Origin: Chloroflexota bacterium | GTDB lineage: Bacteria > Chloroflexota > Anaerolineae > Anaerolineales > Villigracilaceae | Length of the DNA stretch: 64,000 nt | Direction: 5' to 3' | Assembly (NCBI GenBank): GCA_023459215.1 | Contig: JAEWVF010000076.1 | Span: forward strand, 26,200-90,199 | Shown: positions 34,376-43,410 of the stretch, one piece after another | How positions within the stretch are numbered: position 1 is the stretch's first letter | How the letters are laid out: each line of letters begins with the position of its first letter | The notes under the pieces: model-generated | The model's database searches: none | What the model was told of the DNA's origin: nothing | Seen by the model: only the letters and a program-made list of their open reading frames with translations | Position numbers and translations under genes: made by a program

Positions 34376-35056
34376 TTATTCCCGGCTGGCCTTGCGGCGT
34401 GTCCAGATGACCAGTTGCAGGCGTCGCCAGAGATACGGGAATGGGACAGTGGCAATGTGGACTAGGCGGCTAAAGGGAACAGCGGCCAACAACAAGAATC
34501 CGTTCAGGAAATGTAGTTTGGGAATCCAGGGCAGGGCGGCCACATATTCCGGCGAGGGCTGGAAGAACGCCAGCGAGGCAACCCAGGGGGTGACGGTGTG
34601 CAGGAACCAGGTCGCGCCCCAGCGGTAGCCAAAAGCCATCGCCAGACCGAGGAAAACCTGGTTGAAGAGCAAGATTAGCACAATCCAGTCTGCTGGGGTG
34701 GTGACAGCGCGGATTTTGGACTGCGAGAGTCGCCGGTAGAGCATGAGACCAACTCCCACCAGGGCCATGATGCCCAGAACTTTCCCGGCCAGTTCGGCCA
34801 GGTAGAGGGTTTCGGGTGTGCTGTGGAAGGCGGCCATCACTTTTGGAACAGTGAACCCGGCTAAGTGAATCAGCAAGGTCGGGATGATGCCGTAGTGCCA
34901 GAGCGTCGAACTCCAGAATTGCAGGTCGCTTTCCAGGAATTGCGAGGACAGGCTGGAGAACGAGAACTGGTTGGTCATGTAGCGGTAGATGGTTCCGCCT
35001 ACGCCGATGGCAACGGCAAGATACGGGAAAACGACAAAAAGCAATTCCTCAAGCAT
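34376..35056 (-). CDS. narI: Respiratory nitrate reductase gamma subunit
   Basis: 226 residues with five membrane helices, the standard NarI size. Heme-ligand histidines are visible in SSTLWHYGIIPTLLIHLAGF and in the C-terminal LHFLNGFLLLAAVPFSRLVHI. It takes electrons from quinol and passes them via two b hemes to NarH. The start overlaps the narJ stop by 8 bases. Confidence 0.9.
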   Translation of the reverse strand: MLEELLFVVFPYLAVAIGVGGTIYRYMTNQFSFSSLSSQFLESDLQFWSSTLWHYGIIPTLLIHLAGFTVPKVMAAFHSTPETLYLAELAGKVLGIMALVGVGLMLYRRLSQSKIRAVTTPADWIVLILLFNQVFLGLAMAFGYRWGATWFLHTVTPWVASLAFFQPSPEYVAALPWIPKLHFLNGFLLLAAVPFSRLVHIATVPFPYLWRRLQLVIWTRRKASRE

Positions 35057-35600
35057 GGTTCAACTCCTTTTCAACAGCCTGGGCAAGCGCCACCTGCAGG
35101 GCCGAGAGCAGACTGGCATACGGATTTTCAGTTTGCTGGTTGAAAGCTTGGCACATTTTCGTCAGGGCTGGAAGGATACCCTCGACAATCAGCGCACTGC
35201 CAAAGTCTTCCTCGCGCCGGGCCGCTTCCAGTCCCAAATAGCGCAGGGCGACGGGCAGGTGGTCGGGTAGTTCCTGCTGGGGGCAAAAGTCGTGGGCGTG
35301 GTAGGTTTCATTTAGTTGCGCCATGAACGCGCCACGTTTATAGCTTTCGCCAAACAGGTGATAGCCGACGTACGGATAACAGAGCGGCTGCATATCGAAA
35401 GTGACGGTGTAAAGTTCTTGCAGGCGTTCGAGTGAGAGATTTGCTATGCCATGCTGGAACACTTCCAGGGACTGGGCGGCTTCGGGAATCGCTTGCAGTT
35501 CGGACAGGCAGGCTTCGGCTTGCTGGTGAACCTGCGGGGTGGGGTATTCCAGCAGGTCGGCGAAAGTACGCAAAAGGGAGTCGGTCAATGGGATGCTCAT
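35049..35600 (-). CDS. narJ: Nitrate reductase assembly chaperone
   Basis: 183 residues, all helical, TorD/NarJ family. The signature region is LERLQELYTVTFDMQPLCYPYVGYHLFGESYKRG, including the YTxTFD-type motif seen in NarJ. It supports molybdenum cofactor insertion and membrane docking of NarGH. It starts 2 bases after narH and overlaps narI. Confidence 0.88.
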   Translation of the reverse strand: MSIPLTDSLLRTFADLLEYPTPQVHQQAEACLSELQAIPEAAQSLEVFQHGIANLSLERLQELYTVTFDMQPLCYPYVGYHLFGESYKRGAFMAQLNETYHAHDFCPQQELPDHLPVALRYLGLEAARREEDFGSALIVEGILPALTKMCQAFNQQTENPYASLLSALQVALAQAVEKELNHA

Positions 35601-35602
35601 GG

Positions 35603-37093
35603 CTACAGCCCTCGGCGCGGCCCCTGGCGCTGACCAAACCCGGTTTCGGCTTTGCGCTGTTGGGGGTCGTGAACTTCTTCGATGTCGCCTTCGCGCGGGG
35701 TCGGCGGGATGGCGAAGCGCTCCTGGTAGGAGGCCAGCGAAGTCAGGTGGTAGATGGCTTCGGCTTCTTCGGCGCTCATTTTGGCTTTGGCGAGCGCGGC
35801 CTGGGCGTCAGATTCTGAAACATCGCCAACGGTTTGGGCGCGTTTGTACAGGCGGACGGCAATCATCTTTTTGTAGGCATTTAGCACCAGTTCATCGTTG
35901 CCCGCCGCCAACATGCGTGACATATAGCGTACCGGAATGCGGGCTTGTTCGAGGGTGGTGAACAGTTCCGTATCCACCAGTTGTGAGCCATTTTCCTGTG
36001 AGTACGAGATAACCGGCGAGAGCGGCGGGACGTAGAACAACATCGGCAGGGTGCGGTATTCGGGGTGCAGGGGCAAGGCAAGCCGCCATTCTTTTACATA
36101 GCGGTAGACCGGCGATTGTTGCGCGGATGTGATGACGCCATCGGGGATGCCATCGCGTTTGGCGGCAGCAATCACTTCCAGGTCGTGCGGGTCGAGGATG
36201 ATGTCCAGTTGGCGATCCACCAGTTCTTCATCCGGCACATTGACGGCAGCTTCGATTTTGTCGGCATCATAGAGCAGTGCGCCCAGGTAGCGAATACGCC
36301 CAACGCAGGAGTGAAAGCAGGCCGGGGCCTGGCCAGTTTCGAGACGGGGATAGCACAGGATACATTTTTCTGATTTGCCGGTGGACCAGTTGTAGAAGGT
36401 TTTTTTGTAAGGGCAGGAGGAAACGCACATGCGCCAGCCGCGGCATTTTTCCTGGTTAATCAGCACGATGCCGTCCTCGGCGCGTTTGTAAATTGCGCCG
36501 GAAGGGCAGGCCGCCACACAACCCGCGTTGAGACAGTGATTGCAGATGCGTGGCATGTAGAAGTAGAAAATCTGCTCCACCGCGAACAGCCTCCGCTTTT
36601 CGTCGTCGCTTAGGTTGTCAAGCATGGGGTCGTTCTTGGCGTAGATGTTCGAACCGCCCAGGTCGTCGTCCCAGTTCGGGCCGGATTCAATCTCCATCGG
36701 ACGGCCATCCACACGCGAGATGGGGCGGGCTACTGGCTGGTCGTCGCCGAGCGGGGAGTTGAACAGGTCACCATAGTTGTACGTCCAGGGTTCGTAGTAA
36801 TCATCCATCGTGGGCAGGGCCGGGTTGGAGAACAGGTTGCCAAAGGTCTGGGCGCGGTTTTGCAGTTTGAGTTCAATCTTGCCGTCTTTGCGTTCCCATC
36901 CGCCTTTGTATTTTTCCTGGTCTTCCCATTGGGTTGGAAAGCCGACACCAGGCTTGGTCTCGACGTTGTTCCACCACATATATTCCGCACCCTGGCGGTC
37001 AGTCCAGATGTTTTTGCAGGCGACACTACAAGTGTGGCAGCCGATGCACTTGTCGAGATGGAATACCATTGAAATTTGTGAACGAATTTTCAT
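35603..37093 (-). CDS. narH: Respiratory nitrate reductase beta subunit
   Basis: 496 residues with four iron-sulfur cluster motifs: CIGCHTCSVACKNIW near residue 16, CNHCLNAGCVAACPSG, CRGWRMCVSSCPYKK (Trp in place of one Cys, the [3Fe-4S] site as in E. coli NarH) and CILCYPRLETGQAPACFHSC. It carries electrons from NarI hemes to NarG. Length and motif order are as in the family. It lies 125 bases after narG. Confidence 0.95.
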   Translation of the reverse strand: MKIRSQISMVFHLDKCIGCHTCSVACKNIWTDRQGAEYMWWNNVETKPGVGFPTQWEDQEKYKGGWERKDGKIELKLQNRAQTFGNLFSNPALPTMDDYYEPWTYNYGDLFNSPLGDDQPVARPISRVDGRPMEIESGPNWDDDLGGSNIYAKNDPMLDNLSDDEKRRLFAVEQIFYFYMPRICNHCLNAGCVAACPSGAIYKRAEDGIVLINQEKCRGWRMCVSSCPYKKTFYNWSTGKSEKCILCYPRLETGQAPACFHSCVGRIRYLGALLYDADKIEAAVNVPDEELVDRQLDIILDPHDLEVIAAAKRDGIPDGVITSAQQSPVYRYVKEWRLALPLHPEYRTLPMLFYVPPLSPVISYSQENGSQLVDTELFTTLEQARIPVRYMSRMLAAGNDELVLNAYKKMIAVRLYKRAQTVGDVSESDAQAALAKAKMSAEEAEAIYHLTSLASYQERFAIPPTPREGDIEEVHDPQQRKAETGFGQRQGPRRGL

Positions 37094-37114
37094 AATGAAA
37101 TCCTTTTCTCAAAA

Positions 37115-37205
37115 CCTGACAGGTTCCCAAAATACCTTTACGGGCCGGTTATCCTGCCATCGCAAATGATTTTGCGGGGAAGATACCTGGTAAAACCTGT
37201 CAGGT
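37115..37205. repeat. Pair of ACCTGwCAGGT palindromes between narG and narH
   Basis: ACCTGACAGGT (37115-37125) and ACCTGTCAGGT (37195-37205) bracket the 125-base narG-narH gap. Each is a near-perfect dyad and they could pair with one another. They may be part of a dispersed repeat or a processing structure adjusting narG/narH expression. Confidence 0.55.
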
Positions 37206-37218
37206 CTGGGTCTACTAC

Positions 37219-40200
37219 CTAGAACTTCGGCTCGCCAGGCAGTTTGCGGACGAGAATAAACGTATCACGGTTGACGCCGGTCGGCCCCCAGTAGTTGAAG
37301 CTGTAGGTGAACTGGCCGTAGCCGCCGACCATCAGCGAAGGCTTCAGGTGGATGCGCGTGGGGCTGTTGTGCCCGCCCGCGCGTTTGTTACCGCGCATGG
37401 GCGATTTCGGCACATTGATGGTGCGCTCCGGGGCGTGATAAACGATGCACAACCCATTCGGGATGCGCGCGCTGACAATGGCGCGGGTGACGACCACGCC
37501 GTGATCGTTATAGGCTTCCACCCAGTCGTTATCCACAATCCCAATCTGCCTGGCGTCTTCTTCACTGATCCAGAGTGGCTCGATGCCGCGCGAGAGCGTC
37601 AACATGCGGTCATTGTCGAAATAGTTCGAGTGGATATGCCACTTGGCGTGCGGGGTCAGGTAGTTCAGGCGGATGGTTTTGCCTTCGCCCTTGCTTTGAT
37701 CGAGGTCGCCAAAGGCCAGCGGGTGCGGGCGCGGTTTGTAGGTGGCGAGGTTTTCGCCGTGCGCCAAGTAACCTTCGTGATCGAGGTAGAAATGCTGGCG
37801 TCCGGTCAGCGTGCGCCAGGGGACGAGACGCTCCACGTTCAGGGTGTAGGCAGAATAGGGGCGGCCATCGCTGGTGATGCCGGTCCAGATGGGGCTGTTG
37901 AGCAGGCGGCGCGGCTGTTGGGTCAGGTCGTTGAAGGAAACACGCGAGGAGCGGGTTGGCTCAGCCAGGTCGGTCAGTTTCAGGCCCATGCGTTCTTCTT
38001 CGGCCTGGAAGGCGCGGAAAGCCACTTCGCCGTTGGTTTCGGGGGCCAGGTGCAGGATGATATTGGCGGCGTCGCGCGCAATTTCCAGCGACGGGTAGCG
38101 CTCCCCATTCCAGGAGACGGTTGGACGACTGTTCAGTAGTTCCTGGTACAGGTCATCCACTTTCCAGTGAATGCCATGCACCGACTGGCCGTTCTTGCGA
38201 ACTTCCGGCCCGAACGAGACGAAACGTTTGCCCATGTTGGCATAATCGCGCTCGACGACCACAAAATTGGGCATGGTCACGCCGGGGATGGGTTCGCATT
38301 CGCCGCGCGCCCAGTCGCGGATATGCGGCTGGGCCATTTCCGCGGGCGTATCGTGCTGGAGCGGCATGGCCACCAGGTCGCGCACTGGTTCGGGCAGGTG
38401 TTTCTTCGCCAGGTCACCAACTTTTTCCGACAGGATTTTGAAAATGTCCCAGTCGCTCTTCGATTCCCAGGAGGGCGGTACGGCGGCAGCCAGCGGGTGG
38501 ATGAAGGAGTGCATGTCGGTGGTGTTCAGGTCGTCTTTTTCGTACCAGCTGGCGGTCGGCAGGACGATGTCTGAATACAGCGCGGTGGTATCCATGCGGA
38601 AGTTGACGTTCACAATCAGATCAAGCTTGCCTTCGGGGGCCTGTTCGCGCCAGTTGATCTCCTTAAAATTGCTCTTGTCGGCTTCTTCGGCAATGATTTG
38701 GTGGTGCGTGCCCAGGTAATGCTTAAAGAAATATTCCTGACCCTTGGCGCTGGCGTTCAGCGCGCTGCCGCGCCAGATGAACCACAAACGCGGCCAGTTT
38801 TCCGGCGCGTCGGGATCTTGTACTGCGAATTTCAGGTCGCCCGATTTCAGGTTGTCCACAATCCACTGTTTGATTTCGGCGTCGGTCCTGGCTCCATCTT
38901 TTTCGGCCAGGCTGACAATTTCCAACGAACTGCGGTCAAACTGCGGGTATGAGGGCAACCAGCCCATGCGCACCGCGCGGACTTGCGAGTCAATCGTGTG
39001 TTCCTGGGTCATTTCCTGGCCGGGGCGCTCCACGGGCTGTTGCTCAGTATAGGTACGCTCGTAACGCCACTGGTCGGTGTTGACGTAGTGAAAGGAAGGG
39101 GTGTTCATCTGGCGCGGGGGTTTGAGCCAGTCGGTGGCAAAGGCAATCGAGGCCCAGGGCGCCGCCGGAGCCAACTTTTCCTGCCCAACATAGTGATTCA
39201 GCCCGCCGCCGTTGCGACCCACGCAACCGGTCAGCAGCAGCGCGCCGATGCAGGCGCGGTAAATCAGGTTGTTGTGATACCAATGGTTGACGCCCGCGCC
39301 GATGATGATGGTGCATTTGCCTTCAGTCTTGGCGGCGGTCACAGACCACTCGCGGGCAAACTGGATGACCGATTTGCGGTCAATACCGGTGTAGCGCTCC
39401 TGCCAGGCAGGGGTGTAGGGCAGGTCGGGGTTGTCGTAATCGGCGGGATAATCGCCTTCCAGCCCGCGCCCGACGCCGTATTGCGCCATTTGTAGGTCAT
39501 AGACGGTAGCGACGGGGGTTTTCTCTCCGGAAACGGTTTCCAGATACCGCACTGGCACGCTGCGCTGGAGAGATTTACCGGCGGAGAAATCCGACAAGGA
39601 AACGGTCAACTGCCCGTCGGCAGAGCCAAGGAAGGTCAGTTGGGATTGGATTTCACTGCCATCCAGGCCGTCCTTTGGCTCCAGATTCCACTGGCCCTTT
39701 TGCTTTTGCCAGCGGAAGCCCAGACTGCCCTGTGGCATACGCGGCTCGTTGCTGAGTTCGTCCCAGACCAGGAATTTCCATTCCCCGTTTTCGACATCCT
39801 TCGTGCGGGCGACTTGGTTGGCACGCACCATACGGCCCGGCACATAGCTGCCGTCCACTTTGTCCAGCGTAATCAGGAAGGATGCGTCGGTGTAGCGGCG
39901 CGAGTAATCCAGGAAGTAGGGGGTCGGGTTTTGGTGGTGGAACTCATTCAGGATGACATGGTTGACCGCCATCCAGAACGCGCCATCCTGCCCGGCGTTG
40001 ATCGGAACCCACCAATCGGCGTATTTGGCGACCATGCTGTAATCGGGCGCGAAAACCACCAGTTTCGTCCCGTTGTGACGGGCTTCAGCGGCAAAATGCA
40101 CGTCCGGGGTGCGGGTCATGCTCATGTTCGAGCCGACCGAAGCGATAAATTTGGAATTGAACCAGTCGGCGCTTTCGGCTACATCAGTTTGCTCGCCCCA

Positions 40201-40842
40201 GGTTTCGGGGCTGGCCGGGGGCAGGTCGCTGTACCAGTCGTAGAAACTCATGCTGACGCCGCCCATCAGTTGCAAGAAGCGGCTGCCGCCCGCATAACTG
40301 AGCATGGACATGGCCGGGATGGGCGAAAAACCAATCACCCGGTCTGGCCCGTATTTTTTAACGGTGTACAGCGTGGAGGCGGCGGTGATCTCCAGCACTT
40401 CATCCCAAGATGCGCGACGGAAGCCGCCCTTGCCACGCGCCACCTGGAAGGATTTACGCGCCGCGGGGTCTTCCATAATACTCGTCCAGGCTTCGAGCGG
40501 GTCGCTGTGTTTGGCTTTAGCCTTGCGCCACAAATCCATCAACACGCCGCGCATGTAGGGGTACTTCACGCGCACCGGGCTGTACTGATACCAGGAGAAC
40601 GAAATCCCACGCTGGCAGCCGCGCGGCTCGTAAGGAGGCAGGCCACTTTCCAGGGACGGGTAATCGAGTGCCTGCAATTCCCAGGTGACGATACCGTCCT
40701 TGACGTAAATCATCCACGAGCAACTACCGGTGCAGTTAACGCCGTGTGTGCTGCGAACAACGCGGTCATGCTGCCAGCGGTTGCGGTAAAACTCTTCCCA
40801 CTGACGGGCTTGCGGGTTTGCGATTTCTTCAATCCAGCTCAT
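37219..40842 (-). CDS. narG: Respiratory nitrate reductase alpha subunit
   Basis: 1207 residues, molybdo-bis(MGD) enzyme reducing nitrate to nitrite. The N-terminal [4Fe-4S] site is HGVNCTGSCSW (H33, C37, C41) with C76 in EPRGCQRG. The Mo-ligand aspartate is in SNMSMTRTPDVHF. The conserved C-terminal region ends near NYWGPTGVNRDTFILVRKLP. No twin-arginine signal is visible at the N terminus, so a cytoplasm-facing NarG is expected, unlike the exported NarG of some other phyla. It is followed by narHJI and preceded by a cytochrome c gene. Confidence 0.96.
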   Translation of the reverse strand: MSWIEEIANPQARQWEEFYRNRWQHDRVVRSTHGVNCTGSCSWMIYVKDGIVTWELQALDYPSLESGLPPYEPRGCQRGISFSWYQYSPVRVKYPYMRGVLMDLWRKAKAKHSDPLEAWTSIMEDPAARKSFQVARGKGGFRRASWDEVLEITAASTLYTVKKYGPDRVIGFSPIPAMSMLSYAGGSRFLQLMGGVSMSFYDWYSDLPPASPETWGEQTDVAESADWFNSKFIASVGSNMSMTRTPDVHFAAEARHNGTKLVVFAPDYSMVAKYADWWVPINAGQDGAFWMAVNHVILNEFHHQNPTPYFLDYSRRYTDASFLITLDKVDGSYVPGRMVRANQVARTKDVENGEWKFLVWDELSNEPRMPQGSLGFRWQKQKGQWNLEPKDGLDGSEIQSQLTFLGSADGQLTVSLSDFSAGKSLQRSVPVRYLETVSGEKTPVATVYDLQMAQYGVGRGLEGDYPADYDNPDLPYTPAWQERYTGIDRKSVIQFAREWSVTAAKTEGKCTIIIGAGVNHWYHNNLIYRACIGALLLTGCVGRNGGGLNHYVGQEKLAPAAPWASIAFATDWLKPPRQMNTPSFHYVNTDQWRYERTYTEQQPVERPGQEMTQEHTIDSQVRAVRMGWLPSYPQFDRSSLEIVSLAEKDGARTDAEIKQWIVDNLKSGDLKFAVQDPDAPENWPRLWFIWRGSALNASAKGQEYFFKHYLGTHHQIIAEEADKSNFKEINWREQAPEGKLDLIVNVNFRMDTTALYSDIVLPTASWYEKDDLNTTDMHSFIHPLAAAVPPSWESKSDWDIFKILSEKVGDLAKKHLPEPVRDLVAMPLQHDTPAEMAQPHIRDWARGECEPIPGVTMPNFVVVERDYANMGKRFVSFGPEVRKNGQSVHGIHWKVDDLYQELLNSRPTVSWNGERYPSLEIARDAANIILHLAPETNGEVAFRAFQAEEERMGLKLTDLAEPTRSSRVSFNDLTQQPRRLLNSPIWTGITSDGRPYSAYTLNVERLVPWRTLTGRQHFYLDHEGYLAHGENLATYKPRPHPLAFGDLDQSKGEGKTIRLNYLTPHAKWHIHSNYFDNDRMLTLSRGIEPLWISEEDARQIGIVDNDWVEAYNDHGVVVTRAIVSARIPNGLCIVYHAPERTINVPKSPMRGNKRAGGHNSPTRIHLKPSLMVGGYGQFTYSFNYWGPTGVNRDTFILVRKLPGEPKF

Positions 40843-40863
40843 AATGGCTCCTTAATAAAAGCA

Positions 40864-40957
40864 ATGGAACGCGGATTTGACGGATGGAACGGATACACAC
40901 GGATTTTTCTTTCAAAAAAAATCGGCGAAAATCCGCCAAACCTGCGTTATCCGTGTT
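40864..40957. repeat. Imperfect palindromic repeat upstream of narG
   Basis: The gap between the cytochrome gene and narG contains repeated ACGGAT/ATCCG words (GGAACGCGGATTTGACGGAT..., ...AAAATCCGCC, CTGCGTTATCCGTGTTC) that can fold on themselves. This style of repeat is dispersed in many environmental genomes. No promoter is obvious. Confidence 0.4.
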
Positions 40958-41545
40958 CTATTTGTTTTGCGCTTGTGCCTTCTCCACCAGCGACCGGCGC
41001 ACAGAGCGCAGACGGTTGCGATAAATAAATCCGAGTACGCCTGCGCCAAACACCGCCCCCGCCAAGCTGATGCCAAGTACCCACAACTCGCGGTCGGCTT
41101 CGGGCTGCCCAATGGATGTTTCCATAAAAGCCAGCAGGTCGGTCTGTTCCTGGGCGGTCAGGGGCGCATCGGTATAGATAGGCTTCATCACGGGAGAAAT
41201 CACTGACCCACTATTGGAAAGCGTACCCAAAATCTCCGTCTGGCTACGTTTTTCGGTGATGTCCGTCAGGTTTGGCCCCATCGCCCCGCCGCCCAGAATC
41301 CCATTCTCGCCCACGCTGTGACAGCCCATGCAGGGCGGCCCCTCGTGTTCAAAGTGAGCCTTGCCCATAAACAGCGCCTGCCCATTTTCGGCGTCCCCCG
41401 GCGGCATGGTTTCGGGTGAGACGACTTCCTGGGCAGGCGGCTCGTTAAAAAACGGGAAATACGGCCCGCCACACCCAGATAGAAAAAGCATTGCCAATAC
41501 AGCAATGCCCATCAGCCTTACAGTTCTTTCGCTTGGTTTGGTCAT
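40958..41545 (-). CDS. Lipoprotein cytochrome c of the nar operon (NarC-like)
   Basis: 195 residues from ATG 41545, chosen because it gives a clean lipoprotein signal (MTKPSERTVRLMGIAVLAML, lipobox LSGC) and leaves the promoter upstream. One c-heme site, CMGCH, lies within GPPCMGCHSVGENG; the sixth ligand is probably the Met in ISPVMKPIY. One membrane helix is near the C terminus (WVLGISLAGAVFGAGVLGFI). Some bacteria have a NarC cytochrome encoded directly before narGHJI; this gene has that position. It is the first gene of the operon behind a Crp/Fnr-type promoter. Confidence 0.8.
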   Translation of the reverse strand: MTKPSERTVRLMGIAVLAMLFLSGCGGPYFPFFNEPPAQEVVSPETMPPGDAENGQALFMGKAHFEHEGPPCMGCHSVGENGILGGGAMGPNLTDITEKRSQTEILGTLSNSGSVISPVMKPIYTDAPLTAQEQTDLLAFMETSIGQPEADRELWVLGISLAGAVFGAGVLGFIYRNRLRSVRRSLVEKAQAQNK

Positions 41546-41585
41546 GGATTGTGCCACTCCTGGGTCAATTCGGCTAGATGATGTA

Positions 41586-41628
41586 ATTCTAGTCAGGACG
41601 GCGGCTTCCGTCTTTGCGCTTAAGCAAA
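41586..41628 (-). promoter_or_regulatory. Class-II Crp/Fnr-type promoter of the nar operon
   Basis: The dyad TTTGCGCTTAAGCAAA (41613-41628) and -10 TAGAAT (41591-41586) are spaced so that the site is centred about 41 bases before the expected start of transcription. Unlike nirS and nnrS, a leader of about 35 bases with GGAG precedes the ATG. Confidence 0.72.
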
Positions 41629-41705
41629 TAACAACAATATCCATACATCAAAATACTTAAAGCAAGTAAACTATGAGAATGATTAGCCCAGCCTTTTGAT
41701 CTGAT

Positions 41706-41885
41706 ATGCTCATCAAACGCTTGCAAGCTTTTGACTTCTTACAAGGCTTGGATGCGGCTACGCTTAACCGCCTTGCACAAAATGCAACCTGGAAAGTTTT
41801 TTCTCCCGATTCTGTTGTTTTCTGGGAAGGGGATACCGAATCCAACCTGTATTTCCTGCACACCCTGGTCTTACCACGCTGGTAG
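41706..41885 (+). pseudogene. Truncated Crp/Fnr-family regulator
   Basis: 59 residues (LIKRLQAFDFLQGLDAATLN, then WEGDTESNLYFLHTL) match the start of a Crp-type sensor domain and then stop. No DNA-binding domain follows. A different frame just after it (TTLVESDAITQAQADNFRNI) looks like the end of another gene, so the locus was rearranged before or during the nearby insertion at 41949. Divergent from the nar operon, the place where its regulator would be expected. Confidence 0.65.
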
Positions 41886-42038
41886 AATCTGATGCCATCA
41901 CCCAAGCGCAAGCGGATAACTTCCGCAATATTCACAACAAGTTAGGGCCTGTAAAAGTATAAGTCCGCAGAATGATTTTTTAAGGTTTGCCTGAGAGTAG
42001 AATCGTAGTTTAAAAACGATCTTATCGAGGGCAAACTA

Positions 42039-42359
42039 ATGACAGAAATTATCCACAAATGCCAATGTGCAGCCTGCCTAGCAGACCAAGAACGCGAAGA
42101 ATGGAAAATCCATCATCAAATGAACGTTTTACTCAGTCGTTTGGATGAACAACAACATCGCTGGTATGTTGCGCTAGAGTCCAAGAAAATCGGACACGGT
42201 GGTGATGTGGAGCTTTCAACAATTACAGGCATGGACGTTGAGACGATCCGGCGCGGCAGATGCGAACTTGATGATGATTTGGTGTCTCGCCCGACAGAAC
42301 GTATTCGTGAAGAAGGTGGCGGGCAACCTCCGGTTGAAAAAAAGACTCATCGGTCATGA
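42039..42359 (+). CDS. ISAzo13-type transposase, frame A (HTH part)
   Basis: 106 residues: a helical N-terminal part and an HTH region STITGMDVETIRRGRCELDD, then REEGGGQPPVEKK, the junction that in single-frame ISAzo13 transposases leads on to the catalytic part. Alone it could bind the ends and act as a repressor. It overlaps frame B by 4 bases and contains the slippery heptamer A-AAA-AAG at 42338-42344 in the correct frame. Confidence 0.75.
   Translation: MTEIIHKCQCAACLADQEREEWKIHHQMNVLLSRLDEQQHRWYVALESKKIGHGGDVELSTITGMDVETIRRGRCELDDDLVSRPTERIREEGGGQPPVEKKTHRS
42338..42344 (+). other. Probable programmed -1 frameshift site
   Basis: A-AAA-AAG in the zero frame of frame A, 12 bases before its stop. 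A -1 slip gives VEKKDSSVMTALESLLKDE, restoring the continuous transposase expected for the family. This is the same heptamer used by dnaX and IS3-type elements. Confidence 0.65.
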
Positions 42360-43336
42360 CGGCATTAGAGAGTTTGTTGAAGGATGAAACAGCAGGCGAT
42401 CCAATGAGTGAACAGAAATGGCATCGCAGCAGTTTACGCTATTTAGCGGAAAAGATGGAACAGCTTGGTTATTGGATTAGCCATACAACGATCGCCCGCC
42501 TCTTGGAAAAGCTGGGCTATTCACTGAAAGCCAACGAAAAACGGTTGTCCGGTTCGGAACACCCAGATCGAGATCGTCAATTTCGGTACATTGCTAGCCA
42601 AAAAGCCCTTTTTCAGAAAGCAGATTTGCCCAGGATCAGTGTCGATACAAAGAAAAAGGAGTTGATTGGCAACTTCAAGAATCCGGGTCAGGAATGGTGT
42701 CTGCATGCCAGGGCAGTGAACGATCATGATTTTGACCAAGATGCGCTTGGCAAGGCTGTCCCTTATGGCATTTATGATTTGAAATACAATCGCGGTTATG
42801 TGTATGTCGGTCAGTCGGCTGACACACCTCAGTTCGCAGTTGAAGTGATTGTGCGCTGGTGGCAAGAGATCGGGAAAAGTCTGTATCCTAATGCAGACAA
42901 AATCCTGATCCTGGCCGATGCGGGTGGCAGCAATGGTTGCCGCCCACGCTTATGGAAACAACAATTGCAGGAACTGTTGGCAGATCAGCTTGAAATTGAA
43001 GTGACTGTCTGTCATTATCCAACCGGTACTTCGAAATGGAATCCAATTGAACATCGTTTGTTTGGGCCAATCAGCATGAATTGGGCAGGCAAACCCTTGG
43101 AAACCTTTGAATTTATGCTGGCTTGCATTCGCGCCACAGATACAGATACTGGCTTGCAGGTGGATGCCTTTCTGGTTGAGAAAACTTATCAGAAAGGTAT
43201 CAAGGTGGCCAAGGAAATTATGGAGACTTTACGCATCGAATGGCATGAGGTCTGCCCTCGCTGGAATTACACCACAAGCACCAATTCTGTCTCTTTAAAG
43301 TGCGGAGTTATTCTTTTACAGCGTTGCAGGCGATAG
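42356..43336 (+). CDS. ISAzo13-type transposase, frame B (DDE catalytic part)
   Basis: 326 residues. Family landmarks are GDPMSEQKWHRSSLRYLAEK, LLEKLGYSLKANEKRLSG, the catalytic strand RISVDTKKKELIGNFKN, ILADAGGSN (second Asp) and GTSKWNPIEHRLFG (Glu). This is the DDE transposase of the ISAzo13 family. Expected to be made mainly as a fusion with frame A by -1 frameshifting. The C terminus runs through the right terminal repeat and takes its stop codon from flanking DNA. Confidence 0.85.
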   Translation: MTALESLLKDETAGDPMSEQKWHRSSLRYLAEKMEQLGYWISHTTIARLLEKLGYSLKANEKRLSGSEHPDRDRQFRYIASQKALFQKADLPRISVDTKKKELIGNFKNPGQEWCLHARAVNDHDFDQDALGKAVPYGIYDLKYNRGYVYVGQSADTPQFAVEVIVRWWQEIGKSLYPNADKILILADAGGSNGCRPRLWKQQLQELLADQLEIEVTVCHYPTGTSKWNPIEHRLFGPISMNWAGKPLETFEFMLACIRATDTDTGLQVDAFLVEKTYQKGIKVAKEIMETLRIEWHEVCPRWNYTTSTNSVSLKCGVILLQRCRR

Positions 43337-43410
43337 AAAGCTCCTTCATTGGCGGGTTTCGTTCAAATACAACCATCCTTGGCTGGCAATACCAGTTGGA
43401 AGGCTCTTGG

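Larger units (their letters stand above)
41949..43321 (+). mobile_element. ISAzo13-type insertion sequence
   Basis: About 1373 bp. The terminal inverted repeats are 41949-41969 and 43301-43321, which pair at 19 of 21 positions. It contains two overlapping transposase frames. No clear target duplication is seen at the ends. It lies between a broken Crp-like gene and the ATPase gene. Confidence 0.8.

Noticed and set aside
37348..38139. 263-codon plus-strand open frame opposite the 3' part of narG
   Set aside because: Shadow frame in GC-rich coding DNA.
39640..41028. 462-codon plus-strand open frame opposite narG and the cytochrome gene
   Set aside because: narG is unmistakable on the other strand; the mirror frame has no recognisable domain and crosses two real genes and the gap between them.
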